In this document: piece by piece, positions 7,625 to 18,300 of the stretch
Position numbering within the stretch: the stretch's first letter is position 1
How the letters are laid out: the number at the start of each line of letters is the position of its first letter
Assembly: GCA_001768565.1 (NCBI GenBank)
Contig: MEOE01000012.1
Location: forward strand, 1-64,000
DNA length: 64,000 nucleotides
Reading direction: 5' to 3'
Origin: Bacteroidetes bacterium GWF2_33_16
GTDB taxonomy: Bacteria > Bacteroidota > Bacteroidia > Bacteroidales > UBA12077
Notes under the pieces: generated by a model
Databases searched by the model: none
Told to the model about the DNA's origin: nothing
Seen by the model: only the letters and a program-made list of their open reading frames with translations
Made by a program: the position numbers and the translations under genes

Positions 7625-8350
7625 ATGAATATAAAAAAAAGACTGCTTAGATTACCTGGCAAAATAAAAGGTTTATTTTTTGTTTTGCGTATGGATTTAT
7701 TTATTCCTACTCACTTGTTTCATTTCATTGCAAATCTTGCAGAGTTGTCAAAATGGATTTCGGAGTACAAAAAAAAATGTCCAAACGATTTCTACTCAAG
7801 AAAATTCAATTATAAAAAACGCGAATCGCTCTATGAGCAAGTAATAACAACTTATGAATTAGATTCTAATATTGATTATTTAGAATTTGGTGTTTCTAAT
7901 GGTAACTCTTTCAGATGGTGGATAAACAGAATAAAAAATACCGAGGCAAAATTTTATGGATTCGACACATTTACAGGACTCCCGGAAGCATGGGGCCCAT
8001 TTAACGCGGGAGACATGGGCAATGGAAATGAACCACCTAAAATTGATGATAACCGACATGAATTTCACCAAGGTCTTTTTCAACAAACCTTAATTCCTTT
8101 CCTCCATAATTATAAATCTAACAAAAGAAAAGTTATTCATATGGACGCAGATATCTATTCTGCTACTCTCTATGTATTAACCCTTATTACTCCTTACCTT
8201 AAAGCAGGTGATATTATCTTTTTTGATGAATTTAGTGTTCCTCTTCACGAATTTAAAGCATTGAAAGAGTGGAGTAATTCATTTTATATTAAATATAAGG
8301 TTTTAGGTGGAGTTAACAATTTTTATCAAATTGCCATTATAATTGAATAA
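7625..8350 (+). CDS. TylF/MycF-like SAM-dependent O-methyltransferase
   Basis: 241 residues. After a basic, hydrophobic N-terminal ~50 residues, DYLEFGVSNGNSFRWW is motif I for SAM, followed by FYGFDTFTGLPEAWGPF, the hallmark of the macrocin O-methyltransferase family. KVIHMDADIYSATLYVL and KAGDIIFFDEFSVP give the metal-binding Asp residues. Such enzymes modify sugars on antibiotics or surface glycans. No glycan cluster is adjacent, so the substrate is open. It and the next gene are + strand singletons like the cassette genes, but no palindrome follows them. Confidence 0.8.
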   Translation: MNIKKRLLRLPGKIKGLFFVLRMDLFIPTHLFHFIANLAELSKWISEYKKKCPNDFYSRKFNYKKRESLYEQVITTYELDSNIDYLEFGVSNGNSFRWWINRIKNTEAKFYGFDTFTGLPEAWGPFNAGDMGNGNEPPKIDDNRHEFHQGLFQQTLIPFLHNYKSNKRKVIHMDADIYSATLYVLTLITPYLKAGDIIFFDEFSVPLHEFKALKEWSNSFYIKYKVLGGVNNFYQIAIIIE

Positions 8351-8413
8351 ATCACCAAATAAAATCCTATTTCATAATAAGACCTGAATGGTTCAAAAAT
8401 CCATAGCTACTTT

Positions 8414-9268
8414 ATGAGGATATTTCTAATTGTATTATTTTACTTATCATTAACAATTAACCTACAAAGTCAAATAATCTATGGAAGAATTCTTGGCTCT
8501 GAAAACGGTGAGCCTCTAGAATATGCAAGTATTGGAATTGTGAACACGTCATTTGGAGTAATAACGGATGAAAATGGTTATTTCAAACTAGAAGCAAGGG
8601 AACAAGATCCATCTTCTAAAGTAAGAGTATCGATGATTGGATACAAACCCCAACTATTTACTATTAAGGAGCTTGAAAATAGAGAAAATATAATAAAGCT
8701 TATTATCTCTCCTATTGAAATTGCAGAAATTATAATTAAACCTACTACCAAAGAAAGAAAAGTTGGCAAAACAGGACATAACAAGAAATGCGGGTTGAGT
8801 GGATGGGGTGGTTTAAATGAAAGAAAGGGTTACGAAATTGGAACGAATATCGAACTTGGGGATCAACCTGTAATAATAAAAAGCCTCCACATACAACTGC
8901 ATCGCCAATCATTTGATACGAGTTTTTATAGATTACATATTCGTGAAATTAATGACACCATTGTAACCAACGAACTTTTAACAGGCAACATTATAGTTTC
9001 AATTACAAATGAATCGGGCTGGGCAAAAATTGATTTAGATGAATATAATCTTGTTCATAGTGGTGAAATTGCAATAACGTTAGAATGGTTAAGAGTAGCA
9101 GGTAATAATACAGATCGTGCCATGAAAATTAATGATAGAATTCATGATGCCTATATTCTTTTTAAAAATCAAAAGAATCATTATGGCATATATCGCTGGG
9201 GAACAGAGGCAAAGTGGACGATCACTAAAACCTGTGGCCCGAGTATATACCTAACAATAAAAGAGTAG
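8414..9268 (+). CDS. Secreted protein with carboxypeptidase-regulatory-like beta-sandwich domain
   Basis: 284 residues with a signal peptide (about 1-19). Residues ~20-95 are the Bacteroidota CarboxypepD-reg-like domain: IIYGRILGSENGEPLEYASI, GVITDENGYFKL and VSMIGYKP. This domain usually begins TonB-dependent receptors, but here no plug or barrel follows. The remaining ~190 residues are beta-rich with no motif I recognise. It is probably an envelope protein. Its start lies 64 bases after the methyltransferase stop. Confidence 0.7.
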   Translation: MRIFLIVLFYLSLTINLQSQIIYGRILGSENGEPLEYASIGIVNTSFGVITDENGYFKLEAREQDPSSKVRVSMIGYKPQLFTIKELENRENIIKLIISPIEIAEIIIKPTTKERKVGKTGHNKKCGLSGWGGLNERKGYEIGTNIELGDQPVIIKSLHIQLHRQSFDTSFYRLHIREINDTIVTNELLTGNIIVSITNESGWAKIDLDEYNLVHSGEIAITLEWLRVAGNNTDRAMKINDRIHDAYILFKNQKNHYGIYRWGTEAKWTITKTCGPSIYLTIKE

Positions 9269-9533
9269 AAAAGAAAAGAAAAGACCCTTTGGTTCGATTA
9301 AAAAACAATTCAAGTTAAAGGTTTTGTTAAAAAATAGGTCACCCATTATTTATCAATAAATAAAGTTTGTTCGTAAGGTTTAATAATAGATTTAGATATT
9401 CAGTTAAAAACGAAGGAAATCATCATAAAAATCCTCAAAATTGAATCTGAATTAATCTCATCATGCTTGCATAATACACTGAATTATACTATTTTAGTTT
9501 TTTACGGAATTTGAAATGTCAATATTTTAATTT

Positions 9534-11939
9534 ATGAGCAATCAAGGGCTTTTCAAGAAGAAACTATTTAAATATATTCCAGCACTTGAATGGCTTTCTG
9601 AGTATTCCCTTAAAATTTTAAGTAATGATACTATAGCAGGATTGACCCTGGCCGCTTATGCTATTCCTGTTTCTTTAGCTTATGCAACATTAGCCGGATT
9701 ACCCCCACAATATGGTATTTATGGTTATCTTATTGGAGGTTTGTTTTATGCGATGCTAGGTACAGGAAAGCAACTTGCCGTTGGTCCTACATCAGCAATA
9801 TCAATGATTATCGGGGTAACTCTTGCCAACCTTTCAAATGGAGATATTCAGCGATGGATTGATCTGTCATCTCTATCGGCCCTTATATTTGCGGCAATGA
9901 GTATTCTGTCCTATATACTCAGATTGAGTAGTATAATTAATTTTATTAGCGAAACAGTTTTACTTGGATTTAAAGCTGGAGCAGCAATAACAATAGGACT
10001 TACACAGTTGCCAAAACTTTTTGGAGTAACTAGTAGTGGACATGGTTTTTATGGTCGTTTAGTAGATTTATTTGGTCAATTACCTGATACGAATATCTAT
10101 GTCTTACTATTTGGAATAGTTGCAATTGTTTTAATGATTTTAGGAGAAAAACTATTGCCAGGCAAACCAATTGCCATTATTGTAGTGGCAATATCAGTAA
10201 TTGCTATTTCATATACTCCATTGGGATCAATGGGTTTTAATACGGTTGGCATTATACCTAAGGGTTTACCTAGGCTGCATTTACCAACTTTAAACTTACA
10301 GGATATTGGAAATATATTACCCTTGGCTTTTGCTTGTTTCCTTTTGGCCTATATCGAGAGTGTTTCAGCAGCAAAAACTCTTGCACAGAAGAATGGTTAC
10401 GACATAGATGCAGGTCAGGAGTTGTTGGCTTTGGGAGTAGCAAATCTAGCTACATCTTTGGGTCAGGGATATCCTGTTAGTGGTGGTTTATCACAATCGG
10501 CAGTAAATGAAAAAGCAGGAGCTCAAACACCATTATCACTTGTTGTTGCATCAGGAACTATTGCTCTTTGTTTATTATTTTTAACAGGACTACTTAAAAA
10601 CTTACCAACTGTAATATTAGCCTCAATTGTATTAGTCGCTATCAGAGGATTGATCGATATAAAAGAATTAAAAAGGCTTTTAAAAATTAATCGATTTGAC
10701 TTTATTATAGCTATAGTAGCGTTAATTAATGTAATTATATTTGGAATATTACAGGGAGTATTAATTGCAGCTTTATTCTCTTTAATCCTAATAATTCGAA
10801 ATGTTTCTGCTCCCAATGTTGCATTCTTGGGCAGAATACCTGGTACAAACAGATATTCGGATATAAAGCGACACCCAGACAATGAGTTGATACCTGGAAT
10901 TCTTATTTTCAGAGTTGAATCTACACTGGTATATTTCAATGTTGCCTATGTTTATAATACTGTTTGGAAAAAAATTTTAGACTCGGGTCCTTCATTAAAA
11001 ACAGTAATATTTGATTTAAGCACTTCAGCAACTATTGATTCAAGTGGAGCTAAACTAATTAAACGATTATTTCAAAACTTAAAACAAAAAGGAATTACAC
11101 TTGAACTTACTGAAGCCCGCTCTGGTGTAAGAGACATTCTTAGAGACGAGGAAGTTGAACAACTGGTTGGACACATAAGTCGAAAAGACAATCTTCATGA
11201 TGATGTGGTAGCAGCTTTGGGCGAAATAGAACCAGATATTAAAAAGGCTCCAGTGAAACCAAAAACCTTGATGATACCAGATATTGTCACACAAATAATC
11301 CTGGGTAACAACTATTTTACACAAACCCATCCCAAAGAATATTTTGAAAGCTTTAGCTATGAACAAAAGCCCTATATAACTTTGGTTACTTGTTCAGACT
11401 CACGAGTACCACTAAATGCTCTTTTGCCAGATACTTCAAATAAAGTTTTTACTATTAAAAACATTGGGAACCAAATTTTATCAACTGAGGGTTCAGTAGA
11501 TTACGGCATTTACAATTTAAAAACACCCATATTGTTCTTTTTAGGACACTCAGATTGTGGAGCCATAAAATCGTATATAGAGGGTTTTGATGAAGAAACA
11601 TATGGAATAAAGCACGAACTTGATTTTTTACAACCACTTATTAAAGAACATGATCATAAAGATGATTCTGGAAGGTTATATACCCGGATAATTGAAAAAA
11701 ATCTCGATTATCAGATAAACATAGCCTTCAAAAAATACAAAGATCTGGTTCAAACTGGAAAACTTACAATTATTGCTGCATTTTATGATTTTAAAGGTGA
11801 GTTTGGAAAAGTAAGAGGAGATATTGTTATAACTAATGTAAATAAGCAAAAGAATGTGGAAAAATTGAGAGAAATGGAAATTTTCAAATACTTATCCAGG
11901 GCTCAAAAGGAATTGCATATTGGAAGATTACCGGAATAA
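9534..11939 (+). CDS. SulP-family anion transporter fused to a beta-carbonic anhydrase
   Basis: 801 residues in three parts. Residues ~1-430 are a SulP membrane domain, with NDTIAGLTLAAYAIPVSLAY and LAVGPTSAISM as the family signatures. Residues ~440-560 are a STAS domain. From about 580 to the end is a beta-class carbonic anhydrase with zinc ligands and dyad visible: C620 and D622-R624 (CSDSR), H672 and C675 (GHSDCGA). Related SulP proteins carry bicarbonate or sulfate, and fusion to carbonic anhydrase implies bicarbonate uptake coupled to CO2 hydration. All catalytic residues are intact. The gene is monocistronic. Confidence 0.9.
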   Translation: MSNQGLFKKKLFKYIPALEWLSEYSLKILSNDTIAGLTLAAYAIPVSLAYATLAGLPPQYGIYGYLIGGLFYAMLGTGKQLAVGPTSAISMIIGVTLANLSNGDIQRWIDLSSLSALIFAAMSILSYILRLSSIINFISETVLLGFKAGAAITIGLTQLPKLFGVTSSGHGFYGRLVDLFGQLPDTNIYVLLFGIVAIVLMILGEKLLPGKPIAIIVVAISVIAISYTPLGSMGFNTVGIIPKGLPRLHLPTLNLQDIGNILPLAFACFLLAYIESVSAAKTLAQKNGYDIDAGQELLALGVANLATSLGQGYPVSGGLSQSAVNEKAGAQTPLSLVVASGTIALCLLFLTGLLKNLPTVILASIVLVAIRGLIDIKELKRLLKINRFDFIIAIVALINVIIFGILQGVLIAALFSLILIIRNVSAPNVAFLGRIPGTNRYSDIKRHPDNELIPGILIFRVESTLVYFNVAYVYNTVWKKILDSGPSLKTVIFDLSTSATIDSSGAKLIKRLFQNLKQKGITLELTEARSGVRDILRDEEVEQLVGHISRKDNLHDDVVAALGEIEPDIKKAPVKPKTLMIPDIVTQIILGNNYFTQTHPKEYFESFSYEQKPYITLVTCSDSRVPLNALLPDTSNKVFTIKNIGNQILSTEGSVDYGIYNLKTPILFFLGHSDCGAIKSYIEGFDEETYGIKHELDFLQPLIKEHDHKDDSGRLYTRIIEKNLDYQINIAFKKYKDLVQTGKLTIIAAFYDFKGEFGKVRGDIVITNVNKQKNVEKLREMEIFKYLSRAQKELHIGRLPE

Positions 11940-11944
11940 TATTA

Positions 11945-11974
11945 ATAAGAAAACGCCCGCAATAATACGGGCGT
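11945..11974 (-). terminator. Terminator between SulP and ssb
   Basis: Stem ACGCCCG / CGGGCGT (11953-11974) with an 8-base loop. The minus-strand reading continues into TTTTCTTATT, so it mainly ends ssb transcription, 36 bases past its stop. It may also stop the SulP transcript. Confidence 0.65.
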
Positions 11975-12009
11975 CCTCATTCAGGTTAATAACAATGATG
12001 GCTATTTCT

Positions 12010-12348
12010 CTACAGCTCAACCTTAACAGGCTCGATCTTTTGTGCCACCACTTCGGTAATGTACTTGTCCTGTCCGTTTTTATCGGTGTACTTGCGGGTG
12101 TTTAACCTACCAGTTACAGATATAAGCTCTCCTTTTTTAAGAAAATCAGTATCTTCATCTTTTTTTATCTTCCAATAAGATACGTTGTGCCATGTTGTGT
12201 TTGTTACCCACTCACCTTTATTATTTTTATAACTCTCGCTTGTAGCTATATTCATACTTACGAGTGTGCGTCCGCTTTCAAATGTTTTTACTTCTGCATC
12301 ACGACCAAGAAAACCTTGAATTTCTACTTTGTTAATTGTTGCTTCCAT
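12010..12348 (-). CDS. ssb: Single-stranded DNA-binding protein, short form
   Basis: 112 residues from the ATG at 12346-12348 (MEATINKVEIQGFLGRD); upstream in-frame codons run through a repeat and do not look coding. The OB-fold is clear: GFLGRDAEVKTFESGRTLVS, then WHNVSYWKIK and KKGELISVTGRLNTRKYTD. The protein stops right after the fold (KIEPVKVEL), without the Gly/Pro linker and acidic tip that canonical SSB uses to recruit repair proteins. It is therefore probably an accessory SSB, with the main ssb elsewhere. Confidence 0.85.
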   Translation of the reverse strand: MEATINKVEIQGFLGRDAEVKTFESGRTLVSMNIATSESYKNNKGEWVTNTTWHNVSYWKIKKDEDTDFLKKGELISVTGRLNTRKYTDKNGQDKYITEVVAQKIEPVKVEL

Positions 12349-12368
12349 GTTTTTACGTTTTTTTAAAG

Positions 12369-12388
12369 CCTGCCAGTCGGCAGACAGG
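12369..12388. repeat. CCTGCC-type dispersed inverted repeat
   Basis: CCTGCCAGTCGGCAGACAGG is an imperfect palindrome of the CCTGCC(T/A)GCCGGCAGGCAGG type that I recall as scattered through Bacteroidota genomes. It lies just upstream of the ssb start and could fold in its leader. Confidence 0.35.
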
Positions 12389-12482
12389 TTTAACAAAAAT
12401 TTATTGATACAAATTAACATCAGGGTTTAAAGGTGATTCGGTTGTTAAGCAGGTATAGTCGATTAACATTCGTTTGTTGTCG

Positions 12483-12514
12483 TTTGTAATTATTTGAGAA
12501 TATTTTTATCTTTG
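12483..12514 (+). promoter_or_regulatory. Promoter of the Zn-ribbon protein gene
   Basis: TTTG at 12483-12486, a 20-base spacer, then TATCTTTG at 12507-12514: a full match to the Bacteroidota consensus. The predicted transcript begins about 10-15 bases before the ATG at 12532. Confidence 0.55.
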
Positions 12515-12531
12515 ATTTCCAAGATGATTAA

Positions 12532-12921
12532 ATGAGAGAAATTATGAATGAAAAATTAGCCCGAACATGTCCCGAATGTGGTGAAAAATTAATTGGCAGA
12601 GCCGATAAGAAATTTTGCTCCGATCAGTGCCGTAACACATATAACAATAGGCTTAACAGCGATGCCAGTAATACGGTGCGAAATATTAATAACATTCTGA
12701 GAAAAAACCGTCGTATACTACAGGAGCTAAACAAACAATCAGGAAAAACAATGGTTACAAAAGACACCTTGCTTTCGAATGGATTTAATTTCACCTATAA
12801 CACACACACCTACAAAACCCAGAAAGGATTTAATTATCATTTCTGTTACGAGCAGGGTTATTTGTTTTTAGAAGACAAGAACCTCTATCTGCTGGTCACA
12901 AGTAAGGATAGAGAAGGTTAG
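12532..12921 (+). CDS. Small zinc-ribbon protein of unknown function
   Basis: 129 residues; a second in-frame ATG at 12544 is also possible. Near the N-terminus CPECGEKLIGRADKKFCSDQC supplies four cysteines as a zinc ribbon like those in DUF2116 proteins. A basic helix follows (NINNILRKNRRILQEL), and a C-terminal part has strands around FNFTYNTHTYKT. Nucleic-acid binding is plausible but unproven. It is divergent from ssb with its own promoter. Confidence 0.7.
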   Translation: MREIMNEKLARTCPECGEKLIGRADKKFCSDQCRNTYNNRLNSDASNTVRNINNILRKNRRILQELNKQSGKTMVTKDTLLSNGFNFTYNTHTYKTQKGFNYHFCYEQGYLFLEDKNLYLLVTSKDREG

Positions 12922-13026
12922 TTTTTAAATTATTGGATATTATCTTACTTTTAAAACTTATATTAGTTGTATATTTTTGCTTCAGCAATAAAAAAAATAC
13001 TCAAACACTCAAAATTATTTAAATTC

Positions 13027-15195
13027 ATGTCAAAATTCTTACTACTAGCTATATTTGCTTGTTCAATATTTACAGCAAACTCGCAAAAAACATATAAATA
13101 CTCAATTGCACCAAAAGATTCTGTTGTGGATATCTATTTCTCGGATACAATTTTTGATCCCTATCAATGGATGGAAAACCCATCAGATCCAAGACTAAAA
13201 GACTGGATTGATGATCAAAAAAAACTTACAGAAAAATTGGGGCATAAGCAGACTCAAATTTGGACTTTGCGAGAACAAATAGCAACAATGTATAGTAACA
13301 TTGAACGAGAAAAAATTGAAGGATATGTCGAGAAAGAAGAAAAAAACAAAGACAGATATGAGTTTAAGGATAAATACATTGAATATAATCGTGCTCCCGA
13401 CTTGCTTTACAAGAAAAACAGCGATTCTAATTACAAATATCTTATTAAGATTAAGGAATTTAGAAATACAAAGGATGATAATGTAATAATAACCAATATT
13501 GGATTAAGCCCTGATTTCGATATCGCAGCAATCTCCATGTCGCATAGCGGAAGCGATTGGCGCGAAGTATACTTTTTCGATCTGGAAAATGGCCAACAAT
13601 TGTCAGACACATTAAAATACCTTAGAAATGGTAGTCAAGTAATATGGAATGGTAATGGAGTTTATTACGATAGCTACAAAAAGCCTGTAGAAGGAAGAGA
13701 GCTTTTAGATAAAGCCGTAGGACAAACACTTTATTATCATAAAATAGGAACAACCCAATCAAACGATTTAATGCTTTATCAGAACCCTGATACAACTGGT
13801 GCTTATCGTTTTCGTTATTTTAAACAAGATAGTACCAAACTATTTTTTTATCATCAGTATCAATCCAAAGGGAAAATATACAATGCTGTTTCATATGGAA
13901 ATATTAATGAAAACAAGTCAGTTTTCTTAAAGAACTTTCTACTTTACCCAAAGAGCGATTCTATTGGGTTTAAAATCGAGGAGCTTTTTGGCGATACTGC
14001 AATTTTAAGTACTACATGGGATACACCAAATGGCAAATTAATGACAGCCAATATTAACCAGTTAAATAGTTTAGAAAAACTTGTACCCGAATTTGATGTT
14101 CCAATGCGTTCTGCAAACCGATTGGGTAAAGATATGATTGCATGCACATATAGAAATGATGGACAGTATTTTGTGTTGATATTTAATTTGCAAGGTGAAT
14201 TACTAAAGAAAATTGATTTCCCATTTGGGAAATCTGTTAAATCATTTTACGAGAATGATCCAGAAGCTGAATATACTGATTTTTGTATATCATCATTTTA
14301 TCATCCAAATATATGGTATCAATTATCATTAAAGGACTTTAGCTTTAAGCCAATCAGTAATATCTGGATACCTTATGATGCAAAGAAACTCGAAACAAGA
14401 TATATAAAGTACATTTCAAAAGATGGAACAGAAATCCCTATGTATATTACATGTTTAAAAGACACAAAATTAAACGGCAATAATCCTACATTGCTTTATG
14501 GATATGGTGGTTATGGAGTAACAATTGAACCTTTTTTCAACGAATCTGTTGCCCTATGGTTACTTCATGGAGGCATATTGGCTGTTCCAAACATAAGAGG
14601 TGGAGGTGACGAAGGTAGTGAATGGGGTAAAGCTGGTCGTAGATTGAAAAAACAGAACACCTTCAATGATTTTATTGCTGCAGCAGAATATTTAATTCAA
14701 GAAAAATATACCAACCCAGATAAATTAGCAATAAGAGGAAAATCTCATGGAGGACTACTTGTGACAGCAGTTGCAATGCAAAGACCCGAACTCTTTAAGG
14801 CGGTTGTAGCCGAGGCTGGAGTATATGATATGTTGCGATTCGAAAAATTTACTATTGGCTCTGCAGATGCTAATGTAAACGAATTTGGTTCAGTCACAAA
14901 TTTTTATGATTACAATAATCTAAAATCATATTCTCCTTTGCATAACATTAGAGATGATGAAAAGTATCCAAATATTCTCTTATTATCTGGTGATAATGAT
15001 GACAGAGTTCCATCTTTTCATTCATATAAATTTTTAGCAACCCTACAAGCTCGAGGTAGTTCAAAGTCAGTTTATCAGTTATATATTATTCCGGGAGCTG
15101 GGCATGGAGGTGCATTAACACCAGTTGATGCATTTGAAAAATTGCTGTATGAATACTATTTTCTATTTGATCAGTTGGGAATTGAATTCTGGTAA
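13027..15195 (+). CDS. Prolyl oligopeptidase family serine peptidase (S9A)
   Basis: 722 residues from the ATG at 13027, which gives a clean signal peptide (MSKFLLLAIFACSIFTANSQ); a TTG extension at 12967 is unlikely. Residues ~25-430 form the beta-propeller and 440-722 the alpha/beta hydrolase domain. The catalytic triad is visible: S573 in GKSHGG, Asp in GDNDDRVPSFHS, H693 in GAGHGG. GGYGVTIEPFF and NIRGGGDEG are family blocks. It is probably periplasmic and cleaves after proline in short peptides. Monocistronic, ending at a terminator shared with the convergent gene. Confidence 0.9.
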   Translation: MSKFLLLAIFACSIFTANSQKTYKYSIAPKDSVVDIYFSDTIFDPYQWMENPSDPRLKDWIDDQKKLTEKLGHKQTQIWTLREQIATMYSNIEREKIEGYVEKEEKNKDRYEFKDKYIEYNRAPDLLYKKNSDSNYKYLIKIKEFRNTKDDNVIITNIGLSPDFDIAAISMSHSGSDWREVYFFDLENGQQLSDTLKYLRNGSQVIWNGNGVYYDSYKKPVEGRELLDKAVGQTLYYHKIGTTQSNDLMLYQNPDTTGAYRFRYFKQDSTKLFFYHQYQSKGKIYNAVSYGNINENKSVFLKNFLLYPKSDSIGFKIEELFGDTAILSTTWDTPNGKLMTANINQLNSLEKLVPEFDVPMRSANRLGKDMIACTYRNDGQYFVLIFNLQGELLKKIDFPFGKSVKSFYENDPEAEYTDFCISSFYHPNIWYQLSLKDFSFKPISNIWIPYDAKKLETRYIKYISKDGTEIPMYITCLKDTKLNGNNPTLLYGYGGYGVTIEPFFNESVALWLLHGGILAVPNIRGGGDEGSEWGKAGRRLKKQNTFNDFIAAAEYLIQEKYTNPDKLAIRGKSHGGLLVTAVAMQRPELFKAVVAEAGVYDMLRFEKFTIGSADANVNEFGSVTNFYDYNNLKSYSPLHNIRDDEKYPNILLLSGDNDDRVPSFHSYKFLATLQARGSSKSVYQLYIIPGAGHGGALTPVDAFEKLLYEYYFLFDQLGIEFW

Positions 15196-15274
15196 GTCCA
15201 TTAGTTTTTTCGACCTTAGTTTTTGTAGCTTTGGTGAGAATTCCTTTTTTACAATAGGTAGGCTATAGAAATAA

Positions 15275-15305
15275 AAAAGAAAGAACGAATAATCGCTCTT
15301 TCTTT
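15275..15305. terminator. Bidirectional terminator
   Basis: Inverted repeat AAAAGAAAGAaCGA / TCGcTCTTTCTTTT, A-rich on the left and T-rich on the right, lies between two convergent genes (stops at 15195 and 15327). Confidence 0.6.
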
Positions 15306-15326
15306 TCTTGTAAACTATTCTATAAA

Positions 15327-18300
15327 TTACTTAACAATCAATCTTTTTGTTACGGTTCTTTCTTCTGATCGAATACTTACAAAATACAATCCTGCATTTA
15401 TATCCGAAGGCAGATTAACTGTTGCTTTCAAGCCTCTTTCGGCATATTCGGTTTGCGCTAATTTAACTTTGCCAGTTACATCAACAATCTCTATTAATAT
15501 GAGCTCATCAATACCAAATTCTGTTTCAATATTAATATAACTTACAGCTGGGTTAGGATATATTGCAAAATATATATTTTCAATATCATCAATACCTGTG
15601 ACTTTCGAAACCGTCACGATCCAATCCTGGTATGTTGCATCTTGTGCAGTAATTCTATATGTAACTGCTGATGTAAAGTTATTTGAAGAAGTACTAGAAA
15701 CCTGTGTCGTACCTTCAACAGTTGCAGTTGCAGCATTAGATAGGGTAAATGAAGCAACTAATGAGCTTAAGTTTGCTGATGAATTTACAGTAACAGCGAC
15801 GGTATGTGCTGTATTATTAATAATTGCAGCCGAAGTTTGTTCAGCAAAGCTAAAAGTAAGGATATCCTTCCCATGGTATGGCTCGACAGTTACTGTTACT
15901 GTCCAGTCTTGTTCTGTTCCATCCTGAGCAACAACCTTATAAACGACTGGATTTGTAAAAGTGTTGGCTGTTGTTCCGCTCACCTGTTCATTACTATTTA
16001 CATATACTTTTGCATCACCAGAAAGTGTAAATGTTGCTACCAAATCGGATAAACTAGTTCCGGGAACTACCTGCAGAGCAACGGTATGATTCGTTGTATT
16101 TATTGTTGAAGAAGCACTTTGTTCAGCCATACTGTAACTCACAATGTCATTTTCGCTGTTTAAAGCAGTCGTTACAGAAACTGTCCAATTCTGTTCATCG
16201 CCATTCTGAGCAACAATAGTATAAACTACATCGCTGGTAAAATTATTTACAGTTGTTTCGCTTGTTTGGTCTGTTGTGCCAATTTTTGCAGTAGCATCAG
16301 GTGATAGTGTATATGTCGCAACCAATACACTGAGATTTGTTCCGTACTCAACCTCAATATCAATGGTATGGTCAGTTGCATTTATAACTGCATTACCAGT
16401 ATGTTCAGCAAAGCTGAATGTTAAGATATCGTTTTCGTCGTTTAAAGCAGTAGTCACTGTTACTATCCAGTTTTGAGCTGTACCATCCTGGGCAGTAATA
16501 GTATAAATGACCGGAGATGTAAAATCATTTGCCGTAGTACCACTTGATTGGGCATTTAAACCTACTGCTACTGCTGCGTTTTCTGATATTGTAAATGTAG
16601 CTACAAGTGCTGTTAAAACTGTACCATAATCAACCTCAATTGAAATGGTATGGTTCTCGGTATTAATTATAGCATCTCCGGTTTGTTGTGTTAAACTAAA
16701 AGTTAAGAAATCGTTTTCTTCGCTTATGTATGTATATTCATCAGCACCAATATCACAAGGATTACTTCTGGATTCGAGATCGATATCTCGAATCAGATAG
16801 TAATCAAGGTTTGAATTACCTGTTGCTACTAATTGTGCGCTTGCATTAAGGTATTTATTTGCATGATAGATATGAAGATCCCCATCAGAAATAAATCTTG
16901 GATCTACTGAATATGAATCGGCATCTCTGCTAGCAAGTGTTTGCCATTCTTCTAATGTTTCACAATCGGTATCAGTTGTTTTAATTAAAACACTCCCAGT
17001 TGTATAAAAATCATTGTAATTACTTGCAAATATTGATGACGAAACATCGGTATAAAATGCATATCCACCAGCTCTGTTTGAGAAAATATTATTGTTCGAA
17101 TAAAATGCCTCTGTTGCGGCATTAATAACCCTTAAGGCCTGACTAACTATATTCAAACCATAAATATCAACAGTATTATAATAGATGTCGCGATAAGGAG
17201 TATTGTTCAATGTGATACCCGAAACAGTTCCGTTACTGGTAATAATTTTAATAAAATTATTAAATATTGAAGCTCTCTTGTTGTATTCGCCAGTACCATA
17301 ATAATCATATATTCCATATCCCCCTGCAGTTAAAGCTGTGGATGCAATTTTAATATTGTTGTTGAATACCATCTCCCTTTTACAATACATAAGGTAAACA
17401 CCATATGGATTTAAATGAGCCGATGATATATTTATTGTATCTGATTTTACAGTACATGAATCCTGAAAAACCAAATTGATAGCTGCATAATATTGATCCA
17501 GTAAATTATTATTACTTATTTCATTACCAAGCTCCATATCTGAGGGTGATAAACTCGAAAAATAGACCCCCATTGATCCATATTTAAATGTATTATCTGA
17601 AATGATATTATAGCTATCGTTAGAACCATTGTATTTCGAAAAGATTAACGAATAGGTATCTGTTTGGCTTGCAATATTTAATCCTTTTAAATCACAATAG
17701 GTTATTCCATTATGCGAAGCGCCATTGTTAAAATCAAAAATTACTCCATAGGAAGAACTCGGATCTACTAAAAATTCTATTTTCTGAAAGTAAATATAAT
17801 CGACACCCGCAAGGTTAACAATATAGTTTTTATCTACATCATTAATTTTATAAGTTAATACAACATCTTTTTGATTCCCTGATTTTGGATAAAAAACTAT
17901 ACCTGCATCAGCCGATGCTCCAGTAATTGATGGTATTGAGATCTGCTCTTCGTATATTCCTGAAGAAACTTCGAAATATGTATCTTCTGAAATACCATTA
18001 AAAACTAATGCTTCAACGGCTTCAGAGAATGAAGTATAATCTTCAATTCCGTTTTTACCTATTGTGTAGGTTCCAGACATTGGCTGAACTGAATATTCGT
18101 CGGCTCCAATATTTGGAGTATTAACATTTCTTATTTCCTCATCAATATCTCGGTTAATACCAGCAATTGGGATACCCAGCAAATCGGGATTTCCAGAAGC
18201 TATATGCAAATCGTTATTTGCAGCATCAACAAAAGTTAGATTTTGGTTATAAGAATTTGCTGACATTCCGGAAAAGCTTTGCCAGTCGGCTAAAGTCGAA

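Noticed and set aside
10523..10939. 138-codon minus-strand frame inside the SulP gene
   Set aside because: It is antisense to the well-conserved transporter/STAS frame and shows no protein-like motif.
11920..12105. Short + strand frame after SulP
   Set aside because: It spans the terminator and the 3' end of ssb in antisense.
12349..12420. N-terminal extension of SSB
   Set aside because: The extension would run through a CCTGCC-type repeat, and the canonical OB-fold start is MEATINKVEIQG.
16400..16740. Tandem repeats in the giant gene considered as a CRISPR or DNA satellite
   Set aside because: The periodicity (~280 bp) is that of coding protein domains with diverged sequence; there are no short identical repeats with spacers.
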